Shown: positions 53,976 through 63,294 of the stretch, piece by piece
Layout of the letters: the number at the start of each line of letters is the position of its first letter
Numbering within the stretch: the stretch's first letter is position 1
Source: Candidatus Lernaella stagnicola
GTDB taxonomy: Bacteria; Lernaellota; Lernaellaia; Lernaellales; Lernaellaceae
NCBI GenBank assembly: GCA_030765525.1
Contig: JAVCCK010000019.1
Span: 17,320-81,319 of the forward strand
DNA length: 64,000 nt
Reading direction: 5' to 3'
The notes under the pieces: generated by a model
Seen by the model: the letters and a program-made list of their open reading frames with translations, nothing else
Database searches by the model: none
What the model was told of the DNA's origin: nothing
Program-made: the position numbers and the translations under genes

Positions 53976-56396
53976 CTAATCACGTTTCATGCGCACTTCT
54001 TCGGCGCGACGCCGCGCCCACGCGTGCTGCGGCTGGGCTTTGCATGCCAGGTCGAAGGCCGCGTACGCTTCGTCGTACTCTTCCCGCAACTGGTGAGCGC
54101 GGCCCGTTTCGTACAGCTTCTTGGCCGTCTGCCAAGCCAGATTCCGATAGCGGTCATCGCGCGGTTCGAGGCGGCGGCACTTGGCCAGCGCCAACGCTGC
54201 GGCTTCATAATTCGTCTCACCGAAGGCCTGCGCGGCGACTTTGAGGTAGGTTTTCTGCCGCTGCTTTTCCACCGCCCGCCGCTGTTTCGCCAACCTTTTT
54301 TCGCCCGCGATGTACTCCGCACGCCGGAGCGGTAATGGGGCGCGGTCGGCGGTGACGGCGTTTTGCTTGGCCGCCTCCATCGCCTGCCCGACGAGCGATT
54401 CAACCCGTTTGTCGGCGGAGCGGCGATTGACGTTCAGCGACACCGGCACCTTTTCGACCACCGTTTCGTGGCCGCGGCACTGTACCGCGACAACCATTTC
54501 GAAGTTGTATTCCGAGCGCGGCGTCTCGAACCAAACGACTTCCCGCAAGAACTTGTCCTCGGGCCAACTCGACGTGGGCAGCCAGCCCATCAACGCCTTG
54601 TGGTCTTTCATGCGCGGCTCTTCCCCGGGCCGTGCGCGGCCGATCGCAAACTCGCACTTCGGCGGCGCCTCTTCGCCGCGGCTCCACCAGAGAAACAGCG
54701 GCACTTTCGATCGCGGGTACACCGCTTCGGGCACTTCGATGTTGTGGAGTCGCAGCCCGCCGGGAAACTTCAGCGCCGTGGCGAAGCGTTGCTCGGGCAG
54801 GCGGTCAAACTCAAACAGATCCCGCCGCACGAAGTTGCCGTTGGGAAACGATCTCGAAAAACGGCGGTCGTCGGGAAGCTGCAAGTACTGTTTCTTGAAT
54901 TTCGGGTTGGTGGGGATCGTCGTCGCCCGTCCCCAACCGCGGCGCTGGTGGATGAACTCCGGCCGCATTTCGCGGAAGTAGTGTTCGTTCATCATCGCGC
55001 GCCACTGCGGCGTGTAGCGATGGGTCGCCATCGGGACGCTGAGCAAGTAGCCGATATCCATGATGCGGCCGTCCCAGTTGTAGGTCGTGCCGCCCATATC
55101 CATGTCGGTCATCAACGCGTCGTGGGGGCGCACCGCGACCTTCTTCGCGATGCCGTTCCACCAACGCACCCGACGGGCGATGCCTTTCGCCGACACTTCC
55201 CGGTCGTCGAGAAACAACGCCAACTCGGCCCGCGAACCGCCGTCAATCAGCGCAATGGGAACGACCGTCCAGAGTACGGCCAGGATCGTGACCGCAACCG
55301 TGGCCCACTTGGCCGACAGAAAGCGACTCGCCGGCTTGCGTACCCAGTACGCCATGTTGAACGCCGCCAGACCCAGCAGCAGCGCAAGCGGGATCGGGAA
55401 ATTCGACAGGAAGCGCCAGGATTTCATCCAATCGCCGTTGGCGTAGATCGGGAAAAAGAGCAGAAACATCCCGGTGAGCGCGAAGTATGTCGCCTCGCGC
55501 CAGAGACGGCGTCGGGCAAACGCGGGCAACGTCAAAACCAGCAACGGGGTGTAGCCGTACGCTTGCAGATACGTGAACACGTATTTCCAGCCGCGCGATC
55601 GCAGCGAAAATAAATGCTCGGCGACACCGGGTCGCACCTTGGCGTAGTAGGTGTTGGGGAACGGACGGGCATAATAGATGTAGTGCCACACGTGATAGGC
55701 GGCAAAAAGCCCGGCCGCAGCGCCCACCCACAGGAAAAAGCGTCGCGTGGGCCGCCGGTGTTCGAACAGATCGCTCACGAGCAAAAAGAGCCCGGCGATG
55801 CCCAGATGAGCCACCGCCTCGGGTCGCGTAATCGCCAGCAGCACCAGCACCGGCGCCGACCAGGGTTTCGCGTCGGGATCGCGGGCTTCACGAATCACGA
55901 GCATCATGCCGGCGGTCAACAGGAATCCGTACAGGGCGTTTTCCATGCCCGATTGATTCCAAATGGCGAACCCGGCGTTTCCGGCCAATAAAAACGCGGC
56001 CAGCGCCACCGGCCAGGGACTTCGGTCACCCGGCGCGGGCGATTTCGCGTAGTAGATCAGCAGCAGGAAAATCAGTAGGGCGCAGGCCAGCGCGAGGTGT
56101 TGCGACCACGGGAAGATATCGGCGCCGAAGGCATGCGCGACGGCCAATAGCCCGACCCATGTCGGATTCGAAAAGCCCTCTACCCGCTCGCCGCCGGGAT
56201 AAGCCACCGAGCCGTATCCCTCGGCGAGATGCCGCGCGAAAGTGAAGCTGATCGCCGCATCGTCTACCCAATACTTCGGATAAAAGTGACTTGCCGTCCG
56301 AAAGTAGAAGCCGACAAGCGCCAGAAAAACGGCGGCGGTCAGCGCCATGGCGATCCATTTTTGGCGGTTGGTATGGGTAGTCGTCGCTCCGCTCAA
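53976..56396 (-). CDS. ZomB/AftB-like membrane glycosyltransferase with TPR-like tail
   Basis: An 806-aa polytopic membrane protein. After one helix it has WVDDAAISFTFARHLAEGYG and GERVEGFSNPTWVGLL, the signature of ZomB/AftB-type (GT-C) transferases; the DD pair is the likely catalytic site. About 10 helices end near residue 440; a soluble domain of about 230 residues and a TPR-like helical region (about 700-800) follow. Predicted to add a sugar from a polyprenyl donor to an envelope acceptor. Start TTG 56396 with AAGGAG 5 bp upstream. Confidence 0.76.
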   Translation of the reverse strand: MSGATTTHTNRQKWIAMALTAAVFLALVGFYFRTASHFYPKYWVDDAAISFTFARHLAEGYGSVAYPGGERVEGFSNPTWVGLLAVAHAFGADIFPWSQHLALACALLIFLLLIYYAKSPAPGDRSPWPVALAAFLLAGNAGFAIWNQSGMENALYGFLLTAGMMLVIREARDPDAKPWSAPVLVLLAITRPEAVAHLGIAGLFLLVSDLFEHRRPTRRFFLWVGAAAGLFAAYHVWHYIYYARPFPNTYYAKVRPGVAEHLFSLRSRGWKYVFTYLQAYGYTPLLVLTLPAFARRRLWREATYFALTGMFLLFFPIYANGDWMKSWRFLSNFPIPLALLLGLAAFNMAYWVRKPASRFLSAKWATVAVTILAVLWTVVPIALIDGGSRAELALFLDDREVSAKGIARRVRWWNGIAKKVAVRPHDALMTDMDMGGTTYNWDGRIMDIGYLLSVPMATHRYTPQWRAMMNEHYFREMRPEFIHQRRGWGRATTIPTNPKFKKQYLQLPDDRRFSRSFPNGNFVRRDLFEFDRLPEQRFATALKFPGGLRLHNIEVPEAVYPRSKVPLFLWWSRGEEAPPKCEFAIGRARPGEEPRMKDHKALMGWLPTSSWPEDKFLREVVWFETPRSEYNFEMVVAVQCRGHETVVEKVPVSLNVNRRSADKRVESLVGQAMEAAKQNAVTADRAPLPLRRAEYIAGEKRLAKQRRAVEKQRQKTYLKVAAQAFGETNYEAAALALAKCRRLEPRDDRYRNLAWQTAKKLYETGRAHQLREEYDEAYAAFDLACKAQPQHAWARRRAEEVRMKRD

Positions 56397-56464
56397 GGCG
56401 TCTCCTTCGGCTGTTTGAACGGGATGCTAACCGCCGCGCTTGTGACGGTCAACAGACGGCGGCG

Positions 56465-57559
56465 TTACTCGTCGCCGAAGCACACGCCGGTGTCGCGCGC
56501 CGCCGCGACCCAATCGCTGTCGGGTTCGACCAGGCGGATTTTCTTGATGGCCTCGTAGATATCCTCGGTGGCCACCTGGCTGTTGCGCAGCACGACCATC
56601 TTGCCGAAATCGCCGCGCGCCGCCACGTGCACGGCGTAGGCGCCCATGCGGGTGCACAAGTTGCGGTCGAACGCGGTAGCCGTACCGCCGCGTTGTACGT
56701 GCCCCATCTCGGTGCCGCGACACTCACCCACATCGAACGGAGTGAGCCATTCGCAGAGTTGGTGCGCGATGCCGCCGAGGCGTATGGTCTCGGAACTGTC
56801 CTTGACGATGCGCTTGATGACCTGTTCCTTGTCGACCGGCGTGGCGCCTTCGGCCACGCAGATGATCGTAAAATTTCGCCCCATCTTTCGGCGGGCATGA
56901 ACGGCCTTCGCCACGCTTTCAACGGACCACGAGATTTCGGGGATGAGAATCACGTCGGCCCCGCCCGCGAGCCCGGCTTGCAGGGCGATCCATCCCGCGT
57001 TGCGGCCCATGGTCTCGACAATCATCACGCGGTGATGGCTCTCCGCGGTGGTTTGCAGGCGGTCGATAGCGTCGCACACGACGTTGACGGCGGTGTCGAA
57101 ACCAAAGGTGACGTCGGTGGCGCCCAAATCGTTGTCGATGGTCTTTGGAATACCGATGACCGGCACGCCGCGTTGGAAGAAGCCGTAACCGATAGCGTTG
57201 GTACCGTCGCCGCCGATGACGAACAGGGCGTCGAGTTCGAGGTTGCGAATGTTCTGCAACGCTTCGTCGCTGCGGTCGATGGTCGTAACGCGATCGCCGG
57301 CAACCATTTTGTAGTTGAAGGGGTCGCCTTTGTTGGAACTGCCCAAAATCGTGCCGCCGCGATACAGCAAACCTTTGACCATGCTGGGCGTGAGGCTGAG
57401 GGTGCGCGGTTCGCCGAGCAGGCCCTCGAAACCGTCACGTATTCCGACCACAGTCGTTCCGTAGCGCGACATGGCGCATTTGGTGATGGCCCGGATTACA
57501 GCATTGAGGCCCGCACAATCGCCGCCGCCGGTCAGTATGCCGATTCGCTTCAGAGCCAT
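56465..57559 (-). CDS. pfkA: 6-phosphofructokinase
   Basis: A 364-aa glycolytic enzyme of the PFK family. Signatures ILTGGGDCAGLNAVI, VIGGDGT (116-120), PKTIDND (138-144) and MGRNAGW. The donor-determining positions equivalent to E. coli 104 and 124 are Gly (G119) and Lys (K139); ATP enzymes usually have Gly/Gly, PPi enzymes Asp/Lys. Gly/Lys PFKs are known to use ATP in several cases, so I favour ATP but PPi cannot be excluded. ATG 57559 has GGGAG upstream. Slightly longer than the 320-aa minimal form. Confidence 0.9.
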   Translation of the reverse strand: MALKRIGILTGGGDCAGLNAVIRAITKCAMSRYGTTVVGIRDGFEGLLGEPRTLSLTPSMVKGLLYRGGTILGSSNKGDPFNYKMVAGDRVTTIDRSDEALQNIRNLELDALFVIGGDGTNAIGYGFFQRGVPVIGIPKTIDNDLGATDVTFGFDTAVNVVCDAIDRLQTTAESHHRVMIVETMGRNAGWIALQAGLAGGADVILIPEISWSVESVAKAVHARRKMGRNFTIICVAEGATPVDKEQVIKRIVKDSSETIRLGGIAHQLCEWLTPFDVGECRGTEMGHVQRGGTATAFDRNLCTRMGAYAVHVAARGDFGKMVVLRNSQVATEDIYEAIKKIRLVEPDSDWVAAARDTGVCFGDE

Positions 57560-57713
57560 GGTCAGCTCCCTTCACGGTTTTTGGTTCAGTTGCCTAAAGA
57601 CGGTTGCTAGCAGGGTGAAATAAAGCCGCGCGCATATCAAGGGGTAGGCGGCGCGCCGCGGGCGGCATGACTTAGCTCTTGAACGGCTGTGCCCGGAAGG
57701 TTACCGTCCGAGC

Positions 57714-58487
57714 ATGTTACGACGTGAAAATACGGAATTCGGGCAAATCGCCTGGCGGATGTTCCGGGAAGACGGCGCGGGGACGCCGCTAATCTTCCTG
57801 CACGGCGCCGGGGGACGGAAAGAGATTTGGGGCCTTGTCTGCCGCCGCATGGAGCGCGCGGCGGTCGATCACCCGCTGGTGCTGGTCGACCTTCCGGGAC
57901 ACGGCCAATCGCCGCTGCCGGGCCGCGCCGATATCGAGGAATATGCAACGGCGGTGTCGGCGTTGATCACGGCGCAAGGCTGGCCCGCTGTCGCGCTCGC
58001 CGGTCACAGTATGGGCGGCGCGATCAGCCAAGTACTCGCCGCACGGGAGCCAAGCCGCGTGACGCACCTTTTTCTCGTGGCCACCGGCGCGCGAATTCCG
58101 GTGGCACCGATCTTGTTGGATCTGCTGCCCGATCAGCACGAAGCGGTCACGACTCTGTTCAAGGAATGGGGGTTTGGTCCCGACGCGCCGGCGCTGCTCG
58201 TCAACCAGGCCATGACGCCCTTTGCCCAAGGCGATCCCGTGGTGATCCGCGACGACCTGGCCGCTTGTCGCGACTGGAACGGCGCCGACCGCCTAGCGTC
58301 CATTACCGCAAAAACCCTCGTGGTCGCCGGCGAACTCGACCGCATGATCCAGTCGAAATACACGACCTTTTTGGCGGAAAACATTGGTGACGCGCAACTT
58401 GTCACCCTGCCGCAAACCGGTCACATGGTTCCGGTCGAGCGCGACCGCGAACTTGCGGAACGCTTCGCGTCGTTCCTGGCGGAGTAG
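57714..58487 (+). CDS. Alpha/beta-fold hydrolase
   Basis: A 257-aa cytoplasmic hydrolase (no signal peptide). LIFLHGAGG at the oxyanion loop, nucleophile elbow AGHSMGGA, acid in VAGELDRM and base in TGHMVPVE. Likely an esterase, lactonase or C-C hydrolase; substrate unknown. ATG 57714 has only a distant GGAAGG. It ends 3 bp before glcD, so it could open a lactone or cleave a metabolite to a 2-hydroxyacid for GlcDF. Confidence 0.78.
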   Translation: MLRRENTEFGQIAWRMFREDGAGTPLIFLHGAGGRKEIWGLVCRRMERAAVDHPLVLVDLPGHGQSPLPGRADIEEYATAVSALITAQGWPAVALAGHSMGGAISQVLAAREPSRVTHLFLVATGARIPVAPILLDLLPDQHEAVTTLFKEWGFGPDAPALLVNQAMTPFAQGDPVVIRDDLAACRDWNGADRLASITAKTLVVAGELDRMIQSKYTTFLAENIGDAQLVTLPQTGHMVPVERDRELAERFASFLAE

Positions 58488-58490
58488 CTC

Positions 58491-59855
58491 TTGTTGCCCT
58501 TCAAAGACCTGGAACGCATCGTTGGTGCCGACAACGTCTTGACCAACCCGGGCGATCGATCAGCCTACGCCACCGACGCCAAGGTGAAGGGACGCCCGCC
58601 CGTCGCCGTCGCCCTGCCGAGTACCGCAGTCCAGGTGCAGGAAATTGTGCAGGCCTGCGCCCAGCGGAGCGTCGCGCTGATCGCGCGCGGTGCGGGTACG
58701 GGAACCGCCGGCGGCGCGGTGCCGGAAAGCACGGCGGTTGTTCTTGATCTATCCCGCATGAACCGCCTCCTTCAGATCGACGGCGACAACCTGCTGGCTG
58801 ATGTCGAGCCCGGATTGCTGTTGGCCGACTTTCAAAACGCGGTGGAAGAACAAGGGCTGTTTTACGGCCCGGACCCGGCCAGCCGCGAGACGTCGACACT
58901 GGGTGGAAACGCGGCGACCAACGCGGGCGGCTTGCGGGCGGTCAAGTACGGCGTCACGGCCGATTGGGTTCAAGGTCTCGACGTGGTGCTTGCCGATGGC
59001 CAATTGATTCACACGGGTACGCGGACGCGCAAAGGCGTGGTCGGGTACGACCTGACGCGCCTGTTCGTCGGCAGTGAAGGCACCCTGGGCGTGATCACCG
59101 GCCTGACGTTGAAGCTCGTGCCGAAACCCGCCGCCAAACAGACACTGCTGGCCGTGTTCCGCCAGTTGAGGCAGGCCGGCGACGCCGTGCTTGCCGTACT
59201 GCGATGCCCGGTCACGCCTGCGGCGATGGAGTTGATGGATGCCACCACGATCGACGTCGTGCGGGCGCATATCGGCGACCTGATTCCACCCGAACATGCC
59301 GCGTTGCTGTTGCAGGTCGACGGCGACGTCGCAACCGTGGACCGCGAAACCGAAACGCTTACCGCCTTGCTGGCGGACACGGCGGCGACCTGGGTGCGGC
59401 GTGCCGCCGATGAGAGCGAAGCCGAAGATTTGTGGGCTGCGCGGCGGGCGATCAGCCCCGCGATGTATGAGATTCGCCCCCAGAAAATGGCCGATGACGT
59501 TGCCGTGCCGACCACGCGTTTGGTCGAGCTGTTTGAAGGCGTGACGCGCATCGCGGCCGAAAACCACGTGCTGTATGCCTGCTACGGCCACGCGGGCGAC
59601 GGCAACGTGCACGTCAATTTTCCCTACGACCCGAAAGACACGACCGAGAGTTACAACGCCCAGCAGGCCCGCGAGCAAATGCTGCGGCTGGTGCTCGAAC
59701 TGGGCGGCACGCTCAGCGGCGAACACGGCGTGGGTATCGCCAAACGCGCCTTCGTCCCGTGGGAACAAGCCGCCGCGCTCATCGACCTGCAAAAGCGCCT
59801 CAAACGGGCGTTCGACCCGCTCAACATTCTCAATCCCGGCAAAGTATTCCCTTGA
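58491..59855 (+). CDS. glcD: FAD-linked 2-hydroxyacid dehydrogenase (GlcD-like)
   Basis: A 454-aa flavoenzyme of the FAD-linked oxidase C family. N-terminal FAD domain with ARGAGTGTAGGA and GPDPASRETSTLGGNAATNAGGL; C-terminal FAD_oxidase_C domain with CYGHAGDGNVHVNFPYDP and SGEHGVGIAKRAFV, the metal/substrate-binding signature of GlcD and D-lactate dehydrogenase (cytochrome). Oxidises glycolate or D-lactate, passing electrons through GlcF. Start TTG 58491 (or 58494) after GGAG. Stop overlaps glcF start (TTGA). Confidence 0.9.
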   Translation: MLPFKDLERIVGADNVLTNPGDRSAYATDAKVKGRPPVAVALPSTAVQVQEIVQACAQRSVALIARGAGTGTAGGAVPESTAVVLDLSRMNRLLQIDGDNLLADVEPGLLLADFQNAVEEQGLFYGPDPASRETSTLGGNAATNAGGLRAVKYGVTADWVQGLDVVLADGQLIHTGTRTRKGVVGYDLTRLFVGSEGTLGVITGLTLKLVPKPAAKQTLLAVFRQLRQAGDAVLAVLRCPVTPAAMELMDATTIDVVRAHIGDLIPPEHAALLLQVDGDVATVDRETETLTALLADTAATWVRRAADESEAEDLWAARRAISPAMYEIRPQKMADDVAVPTTRLVELFEGVTRIAAENHVLYACYGHAGDGNVHVNFPYDPKDTTESYNAQQAREQMLRLVLELGGTLSGEHGVGIAKRAFVPWEQAAALIDLQKRLKRAFDPLNILNPGKVFP

Positions 59856-61045
59856 CCGAGCGGCGCGTCGATCCCGACGCCTGCGTGTTGTGCGGCGCAT
59901 GCCGCGCGGTGTGCCCCATCTTCATGGAAACGTTGCGCGAATGCGACGTCGCCCGCGGCCGCGTCGCACGCGTCAAGTACACCGGGCAGCAAGAACGCTT
60001 CACCGCCGCCGACCGCGAGGCCTTTTCCCTATGTTTGATGTGCGGCCGCTGCCTGGAAGTCTGCAAGGCGGACCTGGATATTCCTCACCTCATGCAGCGG
60101 GCCCGCGCCGAGAGCGGTTATGCGGCGGGCATTCCGCGGTTGGTCGCCGAAACATTGGCGAAGCATCCTTCCCGTTTGTCGACAGTCGCCCGCTTGGCCG
60201 CGACGTGGCACAAGTGGCTGGCCCGCTTGCCCGAAGACAGCGGCCTGCGTCGCCGCCTGGGCGATTCGTACCTCTCGGCCGGGCGTCTACTCCCTTCACC
60301 GCCGGCCGATCCCTACCTGGCGCGTCAACTCGGCCGCCGCGCCCAAGGCGACCGCAAACTGGCGCTCTTCGCCGGATGCGGGGCGGGCTGGTTGCTCTCG
60401 GAAATCGGTGATGCGATCGATGCCATTCTCGCCGCGCTCGACCTCGTGGCCGCCGTCCCGGCGCAGAATTGCTGCGGTCTACCGGCATGGGGTTTGGGCG
60501 CTGACGACGCCGCGGATGCCGGCTTCGCGGCTTGGCGCGAGGCGTTTTCCGGCAACGGGTATGAGGCGGTGTTGACGCCCTGCGCTTCGTGCGCGGCGCA
60601 CTTGCAGGAGCACCTTGGCGAAGGGGCCGAGACGCCGCTGGAGGAGTTTTTCGTGTGGTTGGCGCGGCAGGAACTCGCGGTGGACTTGAGCGGCGTAAAG
60701 CTCGCGGTGCATGTGCCGTGTCATACGCGGCGGGGGGTGCGCGGGGGAGATGCCGTCACGCCCATGTTGCGCGAGGCCGGGGCGGAAATCGTCGAGTTGC
60801 CGACCGCGCTGGATGAACAATGCTGCGGCATGGGCGGCACGTTCGGCGCGCAGCACACCGATCTTTCCCGCCGCATCGGCTTGCCGAAAGTCGACGCGAT
60901 GCTGGAGGCGGAACCGGCGGCGATCGTGTCCCATTGCACCGGCTGCCTGCTGCAACTGCGTGATTTGGTGCGTTACCGGGGTTCGTCGGTGCCGGTCGCG
61001 CACCCCGTTCAATGGCTGGCCAAAGGCCTCACGGGGCGCACTTGA
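59852..61045 (+). CDS. glcF: Iron-sulfur subunit GlcF-like (4Fe-4S, CCG domains)
   Basis: A 397-aa electron-transfer subunit. Two 4Fe-4S motifs, CVLCGACRAVCP and CLMCGRCLEVC, then two CCG domains (NCCGLPAWG; QCCGMGGTFGAQH; VSHCTGCLLQLRDL). Start is TTG 59852, overlapping the glcD stop by 4 bp (TTGA); an upstream in-frame ATG at 59759 lies inside glcD. With GlcD it forms a membrane-peripheral 2-hydroxyacid dehydrogenase feeding quinones. GlcE is absent, as in some two-subunit lactate dehydrogenases. Its end overlaps the convergent gene by 17 bp. Confidence 0.9.
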   Translation: MTERRVDPDACVLCGACRAVCPIFMETLRECDVARGRVARVKYTGQQERFTAADREAFSLCLMCGRCLEVCKADLDIPHLMQRARAESGYAAGIPRLVAETLAKHPSRLSTVARLAATWHKWLARLPEDSGLRRRLGDSYLSAGRLLPSPPADPYLARQLGRRAQGDRKLALFAGCGAGWLLSEIGDAIDAILAALDLVAAVPAQNCCGLPAWGLGADDAADAGFAAWREAFSGNGYEAVLTPCASCAAHLQEHLGEGAETPLEEFFVWLARQELAVDLSGVKLAVHVPCHTRRGVRGGDAVTPMLREAGAEIVELPTALDEQCCGMGGTFGAQHTDLSRRIGLPKVDAMLEAEPAAIVSHCTGCLLQLRDLVRYRGSSVPVAHPVQWLAKGLTGRT

Positions 61046-61796
61046 ACCAGAGCCCCTCGATTTCCTCGGGGTGTTTTTTATCGAACACAAAGCGGAATTG
61101 AGTTTTTGTGCCGTCGGCGAATTCGGCTTCGTACAGCACGATGGCAAACTCCCCCTTGAAGGTCACGGCCTTGAATTCGTAGGCGGTCACTTTCCCTTTT
61201 GCCTCTGTTTCCACCACGCTGTAGATTTTCTCGGGCGGCAAGGAGACCGTCATTCGTTTGGAGAAGTGCCGTTGTAGAACTCGGCTGTCTTTGTCGTTGT
61301 AAGCGGCGAAGAATTCGTCAATAACGCCCTTGGTTCGATCGTGAATCACCCCGTTGGTTTTGGTCGCCGATTTATTCTCGACGGGGATGAAAACCAATCC
61401 TTTTACGCGAAGCGTCGGATCATCGTTTTGAAACGTGAGCCGCATCGAACAACTGCCCTTTTCGAACGTCACGAGAAAACTGACTATAGCGTAATCGTGA
61501 TACGGCTTGGTGCCGCGCCACGTTTTCATCAAGAAGGCGCCGTTGGTAAGCCTTAATTGGCTCTCGCAAAGCTGCTTGAGTTTCTCTTCGGTGAGCTCTT
61601 TTTTCAGTTCGACACCGAAATCCCGCATCATTCGCGCGTAGTCGCCTTTGTTGTACCCATCAAGAATGTTGTCGGCGATGAGCGAAGCTTTGCCGAGTGT
61701 CGTGGGGTCGCCGATAATGCTTTCGCTGCCGCCGGCCGGCACGGAAACCAACCAGACGCCAAGCGACAAGCACGCTATCGCGATAATGCGTAACAA
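61029..61796 (-). CDS. Exported protein with two repeated (DUF3887/NTF2-like) domains
   Basis: A 255-aa protein with a signal peptide. Two similar domains: ILDGYNKGDYARMMRDFG...LKKELTEEKLKQL (about 43-75) and FFAAYNDKDSRVLQRHFSKRM (about 165-185). These resemble NTF2-like/DUF3887 ligand-binding domains. Function unknown. Start TTG 61796 with AGGGTG upstream. Its stop overlaps the glcF 3' end by 17 bp. Confidence 0.62.
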   Translation of the reverse strand: MLRIIAIACLSLGVWLVSVPAGGSESIIGDPTTLGKASLIADNILDGYNKGDYARMMRDFGVELKKELTEEKLKQLCESQLRLTNGAFLMKTWRGTKPYHDYAIVSFLVTFEKGSCSMRLTFQNDDPTLRVKGLVFIPVENKSATKTNGVIHDRTKGVIDEFFAAYNDKDSRVLQRHFSKRMTVSLPPEKIYSVVETEAKGKVTAYEFKAVTFKGEFAIVLYEAEFADGTKTQFRFVFDKKHPEEIEGLWFKCAP

Positions 61797-61890
61797 AATT
61801 CACCCTATAGATTGGCCGATTTTGCGGAAGGTTAAGTTAAACGTACAAGAACGTATTCACCTTTACAAGCGAAACCTGTGGCACAGCAGG

Positions 61891-61920
61891 TTGACACGCT
61901 GCGGCAAAGATATTCATACT
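61891..61920 (+). promoter_or_regulatory. Sigma-70 promoter of the MaoC-like gene
   Basis: TTGACA (61891-61896), perfect -35, 18-bp spacer, CATACT (61915-61920), four of six. Predicted start near 61927, before ATG 61948. Confidence 0.5.
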
Positions 61921-61947
61921 CGACCGACACACAGTCGGGAGGCCTTC

Positions 61948-62397
61948 ATGCAGCGTGGTTTATTCTTCGAAGATTTCGAAGAGGGGATGCATTTCGTCAG
62001 CAAGGGGCGCACGATCACCGAGACCGACGTTGTGAACTTCGCCGGCATTTCGGGCGACTACAATCCACTTCACACGAATGAACAATACGCAAAAACGACG
62101 ATCTTCGGGCGCCGCGTCGCGCACGGCGTGCTGGGCATCGCGCTGATGGTCGGGCTTAACCAGAGTCTGGGCATCACCGAAGATACGATGCACGCGTTTT
62201 TGGGGCTGGAATGGGATTTCATCCGGCCCGTGTTCATCGGCGACACGTTGCACTTGGAACTCGAAGTGGAGTCCAAACGCGAATCCAAAAAGCCGGACCG
62301 CGGCGTCGTCAACTTTCGTTGCAAAATGGTCAACCAGCACAGCGAAGTCGTGCAGGAAGGCGTGCGCAAAATGTTGATGAAGCGTCGGCAGAAGTAA
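61948..62397 (+). CDS. MaoC-like hot-dog dehydratase
   Basis: A 149-aa (R)-specific enoyl-CoA hydratase-like hot-dog protein. The MaoC motif FAGISGDYNPLHTNEQYA contains the catalytic Asp-His pair, with RRVAHGVLGIALMVGL following. Hydrates or dehydrates acyl-CoA intermediates in fatty-acid or other CoA metabolism. ATG 61948 with GGGAGG; the longer frame is not coding. Monocistronic with its own promoter. Confidence 0.85.
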   Translation: MQRGLFFEDFEEGMHFVSKGRTITETDVVNFAGISGDYNPLHTNEQYAKTTIFGRRVAHGVLGIALMVGLNQSLGITEDTMHAFLGLEWDFIRPVFIGDTLHLELEVESKRESKKPDRGVVNFRCKMVNQHSEVVQEGVRKMLMKRRQK

Positions 62398-62405
62398 TCC
62401 GCGGC

Positions 62406-63179
62406 TCACGCCAGCAGACGGTAAATCCAACTCGTGCGCTTGTAGTACCAGACGTAGTTGACCGCCGCCAACCACGGCTTGTCGATTTTCACCGCGTATT
62501 TCTTGGCGATCTCATACGCCGCGCGCAGCGTCGGGTCGATATCTCCCCCGGTTTTGCATTCGGCATAAAAACGAAACGCGCCTAGATCAGCGTCGAGAAT
62601 CCCCGGCTCACAAATCAGCCCGAAGCGCAGCCACAGTTCGTAGTCCATGTCGTACTTGAGCGACTCGTCGATGCCGCCCGCCTCGTCCACCAGTTCCTTC
62701 GTGAAAAACGTGGCCTGCTGGCTGATGTAATTCTCCACCAGCAACTTTGTGTAGGAATAACGACGCGCCAGCCGGTTCTTGTACCAGGTGATCGGCTTGC
62801 GGATCTCGCGGTCGTGCTCGTCGAGAATCAGGCAGCGTCCGTAAGCCCAGCGAACGTGCGCGTGTGTGCGGAAAAAGTCCGCCACGACCGCCAGCGCCCC
62901 CGGCAGCAGCAGGTCGTCGCTGTTGAGCCAGCAGATGATCTCCCCCGTGGCCCGCTCGATGCCCTTGTTGAGCGCGTGCGACTGCCCCCGGTCGGCCTCG
63001 GAAACGTACTGCAACTTGTCCGACCACCGTTCCAACATCTCGACGGTGCCGTCGGTGCTGCCGCCGTCGATCACCCAATGCTCGATCTCGAACGGACCCT
63101 CCTGCTCGTGGACGCTGCGCAAGGCGCGCTCGAGGTAAGCAACTTGATTGTAGGATGGCGTAATGACGCTGATTCGCAC
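62406..63179 (-). CDS. Family 2 glycosyltransferase
   Basis: A 257-aa GT2 enzyme. SVITPSYNQVAYLERALRS at the start, VIDGGSTDGT (nucleotide-sugar site) and CWLNSDDLLLPGALA with the D-x-D-type NSDD metal motif. Acts in polysaccharide or glycolipid assembly at the cytoplasmic face. Start GTG 63179 with AAGGAG upstream. No O-antigen or other polymer genes nearby except the following GT2. Confidence 0.88.
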   Translation of the reverse strand: MRISVITPSYNQVAYLERALRSVHEQEGPFEIEHWVIDGGSTDGTVEMLERWSDKLQYVSEADRGQSHALNKGIERATGEIICWLNSDDLLLPGALAVVADFFRTHAHVRWAYGRCLILDEHDREIRKPITWYKNRLARRYSYTKLLVENYISQQATFFTKELVDEAGGIDESLKYDMDYELWLRFGLICEPGILDADLGAFRFYAECKTGGDIDPTLRAAYEIAKKYAVKIDKPWLAAVNYVWYYKRTSWIYRLLA

Positions 63180-63294
63180 GGGAATGTCTCCTTGGTTGCG
63201 CGCCGAGTGTACACGCGCCGGCCTACCTGCTCAATAGGCTTGAGCGCGCTTCGCGCCCTGTGCCATGATGCGGGCGATCAAAGGAGCAACATCG

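Noticed and set aside
57648..57659. Perfect 12-bp palindrome GCGGCGCGCCGC
   Set aside because: Pure GC palindromes of this size are expected by chance in such DNA and nothing links it to a function.
58749..59900. 383-codon minus-strand frame
   Set aside because: Antisense to glcD.
61877..61893. Possible second sigma-54 site starting TGGCAC
   Set aside because: The -12 GC is missing at the right spacing; a sigma-70 pair fits better.
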